Source of the DNA: Anniella stebbinsi
Lineage: Eukaryota; Chordata; Lepidosauria; Squamata; Anniellidae
Direction: 5' to 3'
Length of the DNA stretch: 64,000 nt
Assembly: GCA_029215795.1 (NCBI GenBank)
Contig: JARDYH010000004.1
Location: 218,978,017 to 219,042,016 of the forward strand
The notes under the pieces are model-generated. The model was given only the letters and a program-made list of their open reading frames with translations, did no database searches and was not told where the DNA came from. This document shows, one piece after another, positions 33,721 through 44,957 of this stretch (its first letter is position 1; each line of letters starts with the position of its first letter). The position numbers and the translations under genes are program-made.

Positions 33721-34640
33721 TGAACAAACTTCCGCAATGCTACTGTTTCATGAGTTGGAAATGAATTGTATACTGAGCATCAGCATTTACCATTTCCTTT
33801 CTCAAGAGATCCCCTAAGGAACTTGGATGATTGTCAGCAAGCTGAATCTCAACAGTGATCAGTACAAGAGAGATTCTCCTCTTTTCCACAGATGGTCCTT
33901 CCATAGGGCAAGGATAACCTGATGTGACTTTCTCTCTTGTAGCTTTCTCTTCCTATTATTAGTCTGTATAATGCTGCAAACATTTGCACAAAAAGAGGGG
34001 AGGAAGCCCTGTGAAAGAGAGCTGAAAAGTAGCTAATGAGCTCCAGAAAGATGGCACTTTTCAGTATCAGTTTTTAGTTACACAACCACACGGGGCTCTA
34101 TTTTGAACGGAGACAGGGGGAAATGTGTGCTCATTTCCATTGGTGAGCCAGGGTCAGCATTTACCCCTAGCATTCCAGCCTTTGCAAGAAGAAAAATAGG
34201 TCACACACACACACACACACAAATGTATACCGAGGGAACTGTTAAAGGGCAAGAAGCATATGCTGAGTACAGTGGAAGCAGCAAATCAACACCCATACCC
34301 ATTAGAAACCTCTGTGTCAGTCAAATAAAGAAGGGAAAGATGGCTGTGTTCCTTAACCCCTCATCTACTGTCTTTCCAGACCATCCAACATGCTGATTTG
34401 GTTCATGTTGAGCATAACAGCAAAGAGCACATGCTAGGAAGGCTCCCACTGAAATCGCTTTGGCCATGAACTCACAAGGGACAGAACATTGTTATGTTCT
34501 TACATTTCTTAGAACTGCCCAATAACTATAGTTCTCAGGGACGTACAGAATATTAACTTAAATCATAAAATACCAAATAAAGCAGCAGATAAAACAGCAC
34601 AGAAGAAAACCAAAGTAAAACCATCAGCAGAGGAGAACTG
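33721..34640. other. Intergenic stretch, nothing recognised
   Basis: A (CA)n microsatellite at about 34203-34221 is the only repeat I can define. Confidence 0.5.
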
Positions 34641-35030
34641 ACAGCACTAAGCTCTAAAAGCACAGCAAGGCACTTTTTCTAAAATGCCTGGGGAAATAAA
34701 AAGGTCTTCCTTCACCTAGTGCTGAAAAGGCCCAGGTGAATATGTCTGGGGGAGAGAGGTCCAGATAGGGTGTTACCACAGCAAAGACCGTGTCTTTTGT
34801 TGCCACCCATCTTGCCTCATTTTGCTGGGGCATCCAAAGGCAATAGCTAGGTATATATGGGAGGAGATGTTCCATCATGTAACCTGACTCTAAGCCATTT
34901 AGGGCTTTAAAAGTTAAAGCCAGTACTTTTAATACTGGGCTTGAAAACAGACTGGAAGTCAATGCAGATGGCAAAGTACTGGATTAATATGTTCAATAAG
35001 TAGGTGTTACCAGAGCTCTGGAGCTGCTGC
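34640..35030 (-). mobile_element. L2-like LINE 3' region
   Basis: TAAGCCATTTAGGGCTTTAA, TTAAAGCCAGTACTTTTAAT and ACTGGAAGTCAATGCAGATG parallel the sequence at 14393-14530. A 106-codon minus-strand frame here is part of the LINE debris. Confidence 0.6.
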
Positions 35031-35769
35031 CAACTTCCCTTGCTGTTCTGTTCTATAACAGGTAGTCACAAAGCACATTGCGCTTTTGTCCACTGTTGGC
35101 ATTTGCTGCTGGAAATCCGGTAGGAATATATGATGTGATGATGTCATAGTCCCTATATAATTAATTCACGTTTGCATGGGAAAGGAAGTGGAACCAGAGC
35201 CGGGGCTGGTTTTCAGAGACAACCCCATGCTTATGGTAGCAGCATCTCATTCTGTACTTAGGTTGCCATAGGCAAGGTACAATCTCTACACTCCAGCCCT
35301 GCTTCTCCAATATGGAGATAATCTATATAAGAATACAGTCGTTTAAGGCTTATAACTCGAGATCTACCAGACCGATTTTGCTCATTTTTTTTTCAACTGA
35401 AGCTTGAGCGGTGTAGATGTGCAGAAAAAAAATGTTTTTAAAAAATTCAAAGCTCGAGCTTTAATAGCCCAACAGTATGTTTCTGTGCCCTGGCCAGGAG
35501 CCTGAGGCGATCAAGGAACTACAGCTGTCACATAGTTCTGCGCCATGCAGATGCGCAGGGAGAAAAACACAAAGGCGGGGATGGAGGGAGGGCTTTGGGC
35601 TTTGTAAGTCGAGTCCACTCTCAGAGCAGTCATATTGGCAGCAGGAGAGAAGGAGAAGGAGAAGAAATGGACCTAGGAAAAGCCAGCTTTTAAAATGTGT
35701 GGGAAGAGGGAAAGAAGTGGGCTTGCAGCCTGAGGGGAAGAAGCGAAGAAACTGCGGAATTCACTATAA
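35031..35769. other. Intergenic stretch, nothing recognised
   Basis: A purine-rich patch lies at 35640-35770. The 101-codon plus-strand frame there is low-complexity basic sequence and I do not call it a gene. Confidence 0.45.
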
Positions 35770-36035
35770 GAAGATGTGGTGATGGCCACCAATTTGGATG
35801 GCTTTAAAAGGGGGTTGGATAAATTCTTGGCGGAGAAGGCTATCAATGGCTTCTAGTCCTGATAGCTATATGCTACCTCCAGTATCAGAGGTAGGGAAAC
35901 ATGGATGGGAGGTTGCTGTTGCACTCATGTCCTGCTTGTGGGTTCCTGGTCGACAGCTGGTGGGCCACTGTGTGAACAGAGTGCTGGACTAGATGCACCT
36001 CGGTCTGATCCAAAATGGCTCTTCTTATGTTCAGC
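35770..36035 (+). mobile_element. CR1/L3-like LINE 3' end with ORF2 C-terminus
   Basis: In frame, 35799-35858 encodes DGFKRGLDKFLAEKAINGF followed by TAG, the C-terminal peptide of this LINE family. The 3' untranslated part (GTTGCTGTTGCACTCATGTC, GTGCTGGACTAGATGCACCT) and terminal CTCTTCTTATGTTC follow. This is the clearest copy of the family in the window. Confidence 0.85.
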
Positions 36036-36339
36036 GGTGATGGTTGTGAGGAAGTGAGGGCCAAAGGTCCTTGGTTGCATTGAAGGAAAGTAATCTCCAT
36101 ACAGCTTCTGGAGGACTGACATAGTGGGAGTCAAAGAACAGTATTTTTTGCCCTCAGACTATTATCGCCCATGGTGAAATGGGCTTTACATTAGTAATAT
36201 GGAGATAATATGGAGATAATAGTGCTTCCTGTAGGAGGCTGTGGTGAGGGTTATTGAAATAATGTATGTGCACCATGCCGAATGCTGTAAAGCACTGCAT
36301 AAACATGAACTTGCTCATCCATTCTCCCCATCTCATTTT
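36036..36339. other. Intergenic stretch, nothing recognised
   Basis: No identifiable feature. Confidence 0.45.
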
Positions 36340-36800
36340 CCTATCTGTTGTTGTTGGGGCCCTTCAAGAAAGATGGAACTCTGTGTTTTCACTACAGGAT
36401 GACCACATATTTCCAGTATTGTTCGAAGTGCATCGACCCATGTCTGAACACATACGGCGAGCACATGTCTGAAAACTATGACTACGTTCCCTTCGAACAG
36501 GACACAAAAGATATGGTCAGCCTATCTCCATGGTGGCAATACAAAAATCTGTCTTTCGCTGTAAAGTGTGAAGCAACCTTAATCTTGGGACCAGTTTATA
36601 CCAGCCATTTTCAAGTGAAGTAGTATACCCGTTTTCATCTGACTAATGTTGGAGACTATGCAAGCCGCTTGGCTCTTACAGTGGGAGATTTGTTAGGAGA
36701 TGATGCCAACCACTGGTATCTTCAGGGACATTTGAAGATGTCAGGACAGAGGAATTGCTTCTTGCCTAGATTTAGATCAGGATTGGGTAACCTTTTTTCT
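36340..36800 (+). other. Unidentified open segment, possible dead retrocopy or transposon
   Basis: An open frame (36348-36623) encodes a peptide with a cysteine pair, CSKCIDPCL, and continues past a stop with the protein-like stretch GDYASRLALTVGDLLGDDAN. The composition looks protein-like but I do not recognise the family, and no splice or promoter context supports a gene. It may be part of an old retrocopy. Confidence 0.2.
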
Positions 36801-37064
36801 GTCAAGGGGCTCATTCCCTCATGGGCAATCTGTCGGGGACTGCATATCGGCAGTCTATAGGGCTGGAGCCAGTGATGGGCAGAGCTGGAGCCAAAAGTGG
36901 GTGAGCTAGCCCTTTCCTCCCCTTCCATCCTTCCCAAGCAGTGGGCTACAGGGGAAGGAAGAAATCATTCTTGCCAGAAGCCTGAATTGATCACATGCAA
37001 AGGGCTTTTGAAATTAGGCTGAGGGCTACTTGCCGCAGGTTGCCCACCCCCAGTTGATAGCTCC

Positions 37065-37145
37065 TTTAGAGTTCGGACTGAAACCCAGAGTGGATTCATT
37101 GCCCTACTCACATTGGAGCCACCAGCCTCCACTGCCCACCCCTGA
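37065..37145 (+). repeat. Unclassified repeat shared with 40035-40110
   Basis: AGAGTTCGGACTGAAACCCA and GGAGCCACCAGCCTCCACTG match 40035-40110 closely. The limits and class are unknown. Confidence 0.6.
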
Positions 37146-37401
37146 TATAGATAAGTAGCAATGTGACTGATTTTGTGTTAAATCTCAATACGTATGGACA
37201 AATCTACCCAGTTCTATAAGATCTGGACAGTAAAACTTTTTGCCTCCATGTGCTTCCCTCGCTTTGAGACTTTCTTTCTCTTTCAGAACGTCTGCGTGAC
37301 TTTGTGTTACGTGTTAGTGTATTTATTTAATTAGTTGTATGTTCATTGTTTTATAAATTTGGACAAATTTGTGCCACTTTTATATATTAATAAAGAAAGG
37401 T

Positions 37402-37420
37402 ATTATATATATATATATAA
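37402..37420. repeat. (TA)n microsatellite
   Basis: About nine TA units. Confidence 0.8.
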
Positions 37421-39449
37421 GCATGATGAGCCAATCCTCAGCCATCATTTGCATTTTGATAGGGAACTCCAAATGCAGACATTACAGTTCAAGTGTCTGA
37501 TCACGGCCTTCGCCGTAGTGTATTCCAAGGTGAATTACTCTGAACGCTGAGCTCATTTTCGGTGCCGGCTGCAAGAGCATGCAGCAACAGGAACATGTAT
37601 GGGAAGAAATTCTTAAGCAGACATATCTGAGGAAACAGAAGCGCCCTGAGAGGGGCTGCTGTACAAGCTTTTGCAAAATCCAGGAACTGCATTCAAAAGC
37701 CTGAGCTGACGTCGGAACAGCCTCTTTCTGCTGCTATCACATTTATCCTCAAGGACAGATAGATTGCCAGGCCTGCATTATTTAGGGAACGCAAGGAGCC
37801 AAGAAAATGATGAGGGATTCAAAAAGGAAGAACCACCCTCTCGACTTTAAAAAACATGAAAGATGCGGCAAATAAGGGGTGTGTGCAGCATGGTTCTATT
37901 AAGCCTCTCTTGTAGCATTAAAAATAGGTCATTTCACATGTGCATAATTTTTCTCTCTCCCTTTTCTGCCCCTCACCTTCAATAGGTCTCATTGACCAAC
38001 AAAAGTGGGCCCTAGGTGGATTCAGGTTCTGGGACCCCAAATCCTTGGGACTTTCCATATATTTGTACATGAACTGAAGTGACTTTGGTTTGGGTTGTGT
38101 ATCATAATCCCAACTATGTATCTGCATTATAAAACACATACTACAAGTGGAAACCATCAAGGAATTGTGGGGTGGGGGAGGGAGGGAGGGAGACAAAGAT
38201 CTCTGTGTTCCTGCTGTTCTTCCTCTTGCACTGAGGGGAGGGGATTGGGTCCAGAGACACTTTTCTCTGAATCTAGTTGTCCACCCCAGCTCCCAAACAC
38301 ACATTCATATATTGCTTAGTTCAGCCTCCCTCCCTTCTGAAAAGAAATAATTCTGGTTAGAAGCTTGGTCTGGGCGGAAGCGCACCCCTCATTGTTAAGC
38401 CATGCAGGGCCTGCTTCCATATCGAAGGATCCAAAGGTGTCTTAGCACAACGCCAATTACATTAGCACAATTGGATCCTTCCTTTTCAATGCCTCTGAGC
38501 ACAATTCCACCACCGCCCTTGCTCCACAATCACTTTGGCAGTTAAGGGGGGGGTGGGGGGGTGGACAGTCTTCCTTTCCATCTTCATGCCCCCTTCTGAT
38601 AGCTAAGGCTGAGAATCCAGATGGTCACCTTGTCGGAGCGTTAAAAAAATGTAAGAATAAACTAAGTAATAGACACTGAATAGCTTAAAAACTCCTGCCA
38701 CTTCATCCTCCTTAATTGAAGGGTTTGTATTATTCTGGGGTCATTGTTATTCTGCAGCGCAATAAGATTTCATACTGATGCATTGTGTGGGTAACTCTTC
38801 TTTGTACTGCACATACCAATTAGGAAAAAAAAATCTTGTTCATCTTTTAGAGGAAGAGGCAGTCAGTGTCAGGCTAGGTTTTGGAATTCTAAAGCACTGG
38901 AAAGAAACCTGCAGTCAGGTAAAATAATGCTAAGGGAGCACTATTTTTAATTGTATCCTGGAGGAAGAAAAATAAAAGATTTTTTTTAAAAAATGAAGGA
39001 GAATTGAATTGCTGCTTATGCAGAATCTCATCTGATTGTACTGAAATCTGGTGGATTGGCTTCTTTCCCAGCAAAAGTTATCATGACTAGAGTGAAGGTT
39101 ATAATTATTTATTGTGTCTCATTTTCTTCCATGGAATTCAAATGCTATATAGACATTCCCATATAGTTCCATCTGGGCACAGACCAAAGATTTTCTTAGC
39201 TTCAGCAGTTAGGTAATTTTAGATACTGGTTGTAATGGTCTTATGTTCCCACCTTCCCCTTTAGATGGTAATGTATATTACCTCCCTTACTTCACAGTGT
39301 GGGAAGTCAGCCCTGCTGCATTTGAGGTCTCCTCCTGCTCATTCTTTTAAGTGGGGCCCTGAAAAACTTCGCCCAAATTCCTGCCCTGATGGCAGATTTG
39401 GTTCTGTACCTACAGAGCATTCTCTGCATTAAGACAGGATCACAAATGA
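37421..39449. other. Intergenic stretch, nothing recognised
   Basis: About 2 kb of sequence with a G-rich patch at 38547-38563. The 128-codon minus-strand frame at 37918-38304 has no recognisable features. Confidence 0.45.
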
Positions 39450-39457
39450 GACATGAG

Positions 39458-39764
39458 TAGGGTGGCCATATGGAAAGGAGGACAGGGTTCCACAGTTGTA
39501 TTGAAAAGGGAATTTCAGCAGGTGTCAGTTATATGCATGCAGCACCTGGTGAAATTCCCTTTTCATCACAACAGTAAAAGCTGCAGGAGCTCTTTTGTAT
39601 CTGGTCACTCTACAAAAGAGGGCAGGGCTCCTGCAGCTTTAACTGCTGTGATGAAGAGGGAATTTCACCAGGTGCTGCATGCATATAAATAGTACCTGCT
39701 GAAATTCCCTTTTCTATACAACTGTATACAGGAGTCCTGTCCTCCTTTTCATGTGGTCACCCTA
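39458..39764. mobile_element. Family A hAT-like hairpin element
   Basis: Full two-arm copy, TAGGGTGGCCATATGG to CATGTGGTCACCCTA, flanked by GACATGAG on both sides (39450-39457 and 39765-39772). It is the GCATGCAGCACCTGG subtype. Confidence 0.92.
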
Positions 39765-40034
39765 GACATGAGTGATAAGCTGGGAGGTTTCCTCTTTGCT
39801 AATTCCTCTCTGGGATACAGAATATGTGTTCATTTAAACTTTGCTTGTTGATTGATTGCATTTAAATACATTTATAGTGCAGTCCTAGGCATATTTAGAC
39901 TAAAAAAACTACAACTCCCAGCATTCTCCAACAATAATGGCTAGCTAGGGAATTCTGGGAACTGTAGGGCTCTCCTGCCCTGTCTAAACATACATAGGAT
40001 TGCACCCTTATATATAATGTTGCAAAACTTTTGT

Positions 40035-40110
40035 GGAGTTCGGACTAAAACCCAGAGCTGATTTATTACCCACTGAAATAGGAGCCACCAGCTTCCACTG
40101 CTGTTAGAGA
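40035..40110 (+). repeat. Unclassified repeat shared with 37065-37145
   Basis: GGAGTTCGGACTAAAACCCA and AGGAGCCACCAGCTTCCACTG. See the paired copy. Confidence 0.6.
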
Positions 40111-40285
40111 TCCCTAAGGTCTTTCTTAAAGAACTACAGTTCCCAGGATTCCCAGGGGATAGGGAATAAGTGCTAAACAAACAAAATACTTTGCCTATTT
40201 GCATGGGTTATGTTTTGTCATTTGCATGTGTGAATTTTTTTAAATTTTTTTTTAAAAGCAGAACAAAAAGCTGTATATATACTTA

Positions 40286-40630
40286 GGGCTTGTTCAGACA
40301 ACACACTAAGCCATGGTTAGGCTGCTAACTCTTTTGCGGCAAATGGTTATTGAGTGTGTTTAAACTGTGGTTATGTAACCACCATGGTTAGGAATGATTC
40401 ACACAACACACTAAGTCATGGTTCACATGACATGCTATGCCATAATGTTTCACTAAAAATGCTTAACCACTGTGGCTTAGAGCCTATCTACACTACAGCT
40501 TTAAAACGGTTTATAACAGTTTTGACAACTGTTGGGGCCCAGGACACACTCCATATACAGTTTTCAAAACATTTTCAAAGTGTTTTATCCTGCGTGTGTA
40601 GATACGCTCATAGTGTGTCGTCTGAACACG
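40286..40630. mobile_element. MITE with TGTTCAGACRACACACTA ends, containing a nested element
   Basis: The left end TGTTCAGACAACACACTA matches the right end TAGTGTGTCGTCTGAACA after reverse complementation with one mismatch. The right half is interrupted by the smaller element at 40479-40613. Confidence 0.7.
40479..40613. mobile_element. Nested short MITE with GAGCSTATCTACAC ends
   Basis: GAGCCTATCTACAC on the left and GTGTAGATACGCTC on the right are inverted copies with one difference. The body is rich in TTTTAAAACGG/GTTTTCAAAAC palindromic runs. No clear target duplication. Confidence 0.65.
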
Positions 40631-41094
40631 GTTTCACCGGGAAATCACAATTAACCTTTTTGTAGTTGTGTAAAAGAAAAGGCTCACAATTATACAGTGT
40701 TCCTTACAAGTCAGCATAGGTGTACTTTATTATATGGCATTATTGTCATTTGCAATATGCTTAGTGGTGAATGAGCTTATAAAAAACTCTTTTTATCCAT
40801 TGCTGCAATTAGAAACATTGACCAGTGTTTTTTTCAACTGTATGAAATGAGACAGTTGCAAAAAAAAAGGGATCGTAAATAATAATTCAGAAAAGAGAGA
40901 GAGAGATGAGAAGATGCACTTCCCCCAAATGTGGAAATGTATTGTCTGGCATGTTTATTCATGCTTCAGTCCCTCCTTAAATTGATAAAATGGTTTTGCT
41001 ATTGTTGATATGCAACTGAAAGATATTAGTAAAAGAAACAAGAGAAAAGCATATGTTTTGCAAGTAGAATTGCTAGACAGCCAAAGGGGAGGAG
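40631..41094. other. Intergenic stretch, nothing recognised
   Basis: No identifiable feature. A GA run lies near 40898-40907. Confidence 0.45.
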
Positions 41095-41166
41095 GAGGAG
41101 GAGGGAAGGAGGGAGGGAGGGAGGGAGGAAGGAAGGAAGGAAGGAAGGAAGGAAGGAAGGAAGGAA
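41085..41166. repeat. Purine microsatellite (GGA)n then (GGGA)n and (GGAA)n
   Basis: About 80 bases of consecutive GAGGAG, GGAGGGAG and GGAAGGAA units. It is all-purine on the plus strand and could form a triplex. Confidence 0.9.
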
Positions 41167-41495
41167 GCTGGCCTACTCCTGTTCCTTTAGCATTGTTCTG
41201 ATTCACAGAACCCAACAGGTTTTCATGGCACCAAGGACAGCTATGTAGCCAGTGCAAAGGTTGACCATGCTAATTGCCAGCCATTCTAAACAAAGAAAAA
41301 CATCTGTTAAGGCTTAATTGGTGATTGGTTCCAGTTTCTGATGTGCATTTTGCTAATACATCACAACTAGGCTTTATGCATAATTATTTACTTTGAATGT
41401 ACATCAATGATTTTACTGCTGCAATGTAAAAGCTACACATATTTACAGTGGATTGGGAAAGGGCCTTTCTGATATCCCCACCACTGTTTATTGCA

Positions 41496-41612
41496 GCCTT
41501 CCCCAACCTGGTGCCATCCTTATGTGTTGGACTACAACACCCATCATCCCCAGTCAGCACAGGAGTTGTAATCTAATCCATCTGTTGGGCACCAGTTTTG
41601 GGGAGACTTATT
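41496..41612. repeat. Family C palindromic interspersed repeat
   Basis: CAGCCTTCCCCAACCTGGTG, GGACTACAACACCCATCATC and GGAGTTGTAATCTAATCCAT; the right half is complementary to the left. Confidence 0.7.
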
Positions 41613-41734
41613 GACTTCTCTAAAATCAAATAAATCACATTTTCTTATATGCAGTGTTACAGAGAATAAATAAATGATAAAAATCAGGCAAGTTGATTGG
41701 TTTTCCATGGGACAACTTTTCTTTTAAGTCCATA

Positions 41735-41890
41735 AAAGGGGATCAGACCATATAATGTCCATCTGGTCCAGCATACTGTTTCTGGCAGCAGCCAACCAGA
41801 TGCCAATGGGAAGATCACAGACAAGACATGAATGCAAGAATTCTCTTCTATTGTCTGTGCCTGAATCTGGTCCTTAAAGAGATGTATTGC
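41735..41890 (-). mobile_element. CR1/L3-like LINE 3' end fragment
   Basis: GGGGATCAGACCATATAATG, TCCATCTGGTCCAGCATACT and CAGCAGCCAACCAGATGCC are a diverged reverse copy of the family at 35770. Confidence 0.55.
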
Positions 41891-42590
41891 TCTTGAACAT
41901 GGAGGTTTCATAATTAAATCACTGCCTTTAATTATGAAGCAAAACTCACATTTGTTGTCATTTTAATGCATCCCTGGGTTTCTTCCTTTTGGCACCACAA
42001 GTAACCTCTTTGTATAGGTGGACTAGATGTTGTACTCTGTTGAGTGTGGAATACCTCTCCAAACAGAACCCTTGAGATATGAATATGAAGTTTGTTATGT
42101 ATAAAACGGTAACATCACAGTTTCAAACTTTATGGCATATGGCTCTCTAATTATTATCAGTGCCCTTAGCATTTTAACACTTTGAGCAGGATCAGACTGT
42201 TTAGCAGGACAACTCATCAAGAGTGCAGTGGACAACATAGGCTGCATTTGCACAGAATGGTAAGCCAGGATTCTGGAGAATCCTGATGCACATAGCCGGT
42301 TCACCCTCCCCCCTTGGACTTCCTGCTAGTGCAACCAGCTAAACAACTGTCTAGCATGTAGTGCAAAAAGGATCCTGGCTCCTTTAGAAGCCAGAGTTGT
42401 AAACCAGGGTTTGCACTTGGCTTTCAAATTCTGGCTCTTTTGGAAGCAACAAGCCAGGACCCAAGATTCAGACAACATGTCAAACATACAATTTCATCTT
42501 TATTTAGCAGGTCACACTGGTGGGAGGAGCCAAGTGGGAGTGAATGGGCATGCAGCTCATCCATGGTAAACCAGGATTTACTAGAAACCT
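41891..42590. other. Intergenic stretch, nothing recognised
   Basis: No gene or clear repeat. A partly palindromic part with repeated AACCAGG/CCTGG words at about 42260-42600 may be an old DNA element. Confidence 0.4.
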
Positions 42591-42598
42591 GGTTTATA

Positions 42599-42917
42599 TA
42601 GACTGACCAGATAAAATCCAGGTCAGGGCTCATGTAACTTTAACAGTTGTAGAGAAAAGGGAATTTCAGCCAGTGTCATTTGTATGCAATTAGTTCCTGG
42701 TGATATTCCCTCTTCATCACGACAGTTAAAGGTGCATGCACTATATTATAGTGACATATACAAAAGAAGGCAGGGCCCCTTCAACTTTAACAGTTGTGAT
42801 GAAGAGGGAATATCACCAGGAACTAATTGCATACAAGTGACACTGGCTGAAATTCCCTTTTCTCTACAACTGTTAAAGTTACATGAGCCCTGTCCTGGAT
42901 TTTATCTGGTCACCCTA
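42599..42917. mobile_element. Family A hairpin element, first of a four-copy cluster
   Basis: Two-arm copy of the CCAGATAAAATCCAGGTCAG subtype, with perfect duplication GGTTTATA at 42591-42598 and 42918-42925. The next copy begins 11 bases downstream. Confidence 0.92.
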
Positions 42918-42927
42918 GGTTTATAGG

Positions 42928-43247
42928 TAGGGTAACCATATGAAAAGGAGGACAGGGTTCCTCTATCTTGAACTGTTGTATAGAAAAGGGAATTTCAGCA
43001 GGTGTCATTTGCAAACATGCTGCACCTGGTGAAATTCCCTCTTCATTGCAACAGTTAGAGCTGCAGGAGCCCTGCCCTCTTTTGTATCTGGTCACTATAG
43101 TATAGCTCCTGCAGCTTTAACTGTTATGATGAAGAAAGAATTTCACCAAGTGCTGCATGCCTACAAATGACACCTGCTAAAATTCCCTTTTCTATACAAC
43201 TTTTAAAGATACAGGAGCCCTGTCCTCCTTTCCATTTGGTCACCATA
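42928..43247. mobile_element. Family A hairpin element, second of the cluster
   Basis: Two-arm copy of the other subtype (CATGCTGCACCTGG), with perfect duplication TTTATAGG at 42920-42927 and 43248-43255. Its left duplication overlaps the right duplication of the previous copy, so one element landed right beside the other. Confidence 0.92.
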
Positions 43248-43290
43248 TTTATAGGGATTTATGTAAAAGTGGCCTTTGTAACATTAGTAG

Positions 43291-43620
43291 TAGGGTGACC
43301 ATATGAAAAGGAGGACTGGGCTCCTGTATCTTTAACCGTTGCATAGAAAAGAGAATTTCAGCAGATGTCATTTGCATGCATACAGCACCTGGTGAAATTC
43401 CCTCTTCAGCACAACAGTTAAAACTGCAGGAGCCCTGCTCTCTTTAGCTAGAGTGACCAGATACAAAAGAGAGCAGGGCTCCTGCAGCTTTAGCTGTTGT
43501 AATGAAGATAGAATTTCACCAGGTGCTGCATGCATAGAAATGACCCCTGCTGAAATTCCCTTTTCTATGCAGCTGTTAAAGATACAGGAGCCCTGTCCTC
43601 CTTTTCATATGGTTACCCTA
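43291..43620. mobile_element. Family A hairpin element, third of the cluster
   Basis: Two-arm copy of 330 bp, TAGGGTGACCATATG to CATATGGTTACCCTA. Flanks ATTAGTAG and ATTAGTGG match at 7 of 8 bases. Confidence 0.9.
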
Positions 43621-43762
43621 ATTAGTGGCCTTCATTCCCAGTCCTGCTGCATATAAGGCCCAAGAGAGGGAAGATACAGTATGTGATGACATGGCCTAGC
43701 AACCATAGGTCATGTTTTTCAACTGCTTCCAAGTCAATGCCCAAGAAGTGGTTGTATTATGA

Positions 43763-44082
43763 TAGGGTGACCAGATAAAATCCAGGTTAGGGCTCATGTA
43801 ACTTTAACAGTTGTAGAGAAAAGGGAATTTCAGCCAGTGTCATTTGTATGCAGTTAGTTCCTGGTGAAATTCCCTCTTCATCACAATAGTTAAAGTTGCA
43901 GGGGCCCTGCCTTCTTTTGTATATGGTCACTCTAGTATAGTGCCTGCACCTTTAACTGTTGTGATGAAGAGGGAATTTCACCAGGAACTAATTGCATACA
44001 AATGACACTGGCTGAAATTCCCTTTTCTCTACAACTGTTAAAGATACATGAGCCCTGACCTGGATTTTATCTGGTCAGCCTA
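43763..44082. mobile_element. Family A hairpin element, fourth of the cluster
   Basis: Two-arm copy of the AAAATCCAGG subtype with perfect duplication TATTATGA at 43755-43762 and 44083-44090. Confidence 0.92.
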
Positions 44083-44321
44083 TATTATGAATTCTATAGA
44101 TGGTAAGCCAAAACAATTTGCTTTCTCTTTCCTTCATTTGGTTAGGCATAAATTCCGGTTGGAGATAAGGTATGGCACTAACTTAACTTCCAAATTGAAG
44201 GAAAGGAGGAAGGGCAAGCATAGGCCTGGATTGAAGGGTGGGTGTATGGGCACAATGATTATGTACCTAGATCCCTGTACTTGACACGTAAAGGCAGAAC
44301 CAAACCTTACAAGGAAGTAAG

Positions 44322-44610
44322 AATCATAGAATCATAGAATAGTAGAGTTGGAAGAGCCTATAAGGCCATCGAGTCTAACCCCCTGCTCAATGCAGAAATC
44401 ATCCCTGACAGATGGTTGTCCAGCTGCCTCTTGAATGCCTCTAATGTGGGAGAGCCCACCACCTCCCTAGATCATTGGTCCCATTGTCGTATTGCTCTAA
44501 CAGTCAGGAAGGTTTTCCTGATGTCCAGCCGGAATCTGGCTTCCTGTAACTTGAGCCCATTATTCCGTGGCCTGCCTTCTGGAGTTACCACTGCAGTAGA
44601 ACAGGTTTAC
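44322..44610 (-). mobile_element. CR1 LINE 3' end, reverse orientation
   Basis: Begins AATCATAGAATCATAGAATA, the inverted CR1 terminal repeat, then GAGTTGGAAGAGCCTATAAG and TGGTTGTCCAGCTGCCTCTT. It corresponds to the 3' part of the copy at 27985. Confidence 0.92.
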
Positions 44611-44635
44611 CTCTGCCCAACTGGATGATGAGTTA

Positions 44636-44823
44636 GTTAAAAAGCTCCCTTATGTTGAGTCAGACCTTTGGCCTGTCTTGTTCAGTACTGTCTAGACTGA
44701 CTGGTCCCAGCACTCTAGGGTTTGTGATGGAAATCTTTGCCAGCTCTACTTGGAGATGTCAGAGACTGAATTTGGGACATTCCGGCTGTGAAGTATGTGC
44801 TCTACAACTCTTGACCTATGGCC
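44636..44823 (-). mobile_element. tRNA-derived SINE, minus strand
   Basis: Read on the minus strand the head starts GGGCCATAGGTCAAGAGTTG with GTAGAGCACATACTTC, a decayed tRNA-like A-box region. AATTCAGTCTC stands where the B box should be. The body contains CAAGTAGAGCTGGCAAAGAT. It is a separate SINE family from the CORE-type copies. Confidence 0.65.
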
Positions 44824-44957
44824 CATAACCAAACTTAATTCCACTTTATTCTTTGTAACATCCTGCCAAGTAGTGAGAATGTTTACTCTTTCTCCAATTT
44901 CTCAATGGATATGGATATGTGGTAAAAATTTTACTACTTTGCAGAATGTTTCAGATG

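Noticed and set aside
41010..41201. Open frame rich in G, E, K and R
   Set aside because: It is the translation of the purine microsatellite at 41085-41166.
42684..42926. Recurring open frames reading CSFNCCDEEGISPG- or NCCDEEGIS-type peptides at many sites
   Set aside because: All arise from translating the family A arm (CTTTAACTGTTGTGATGAAG and neighbours); the peptide repeats because the element repeats, and it is a poor candidate for a protein.
42591..44090. Regularly spaced repeats that could suggest a CRISPR-like or satellite array
   Set aside because: The units are separate transposon insertions, each with its own 8-bp target duplication, in a vertebrate genome.
44636..44823. tRNA-like sequence
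   Set aside because: The A and B boxes are degenerate and no cloverleaf closes; it is the head of a SINE, not a tRNA gene.
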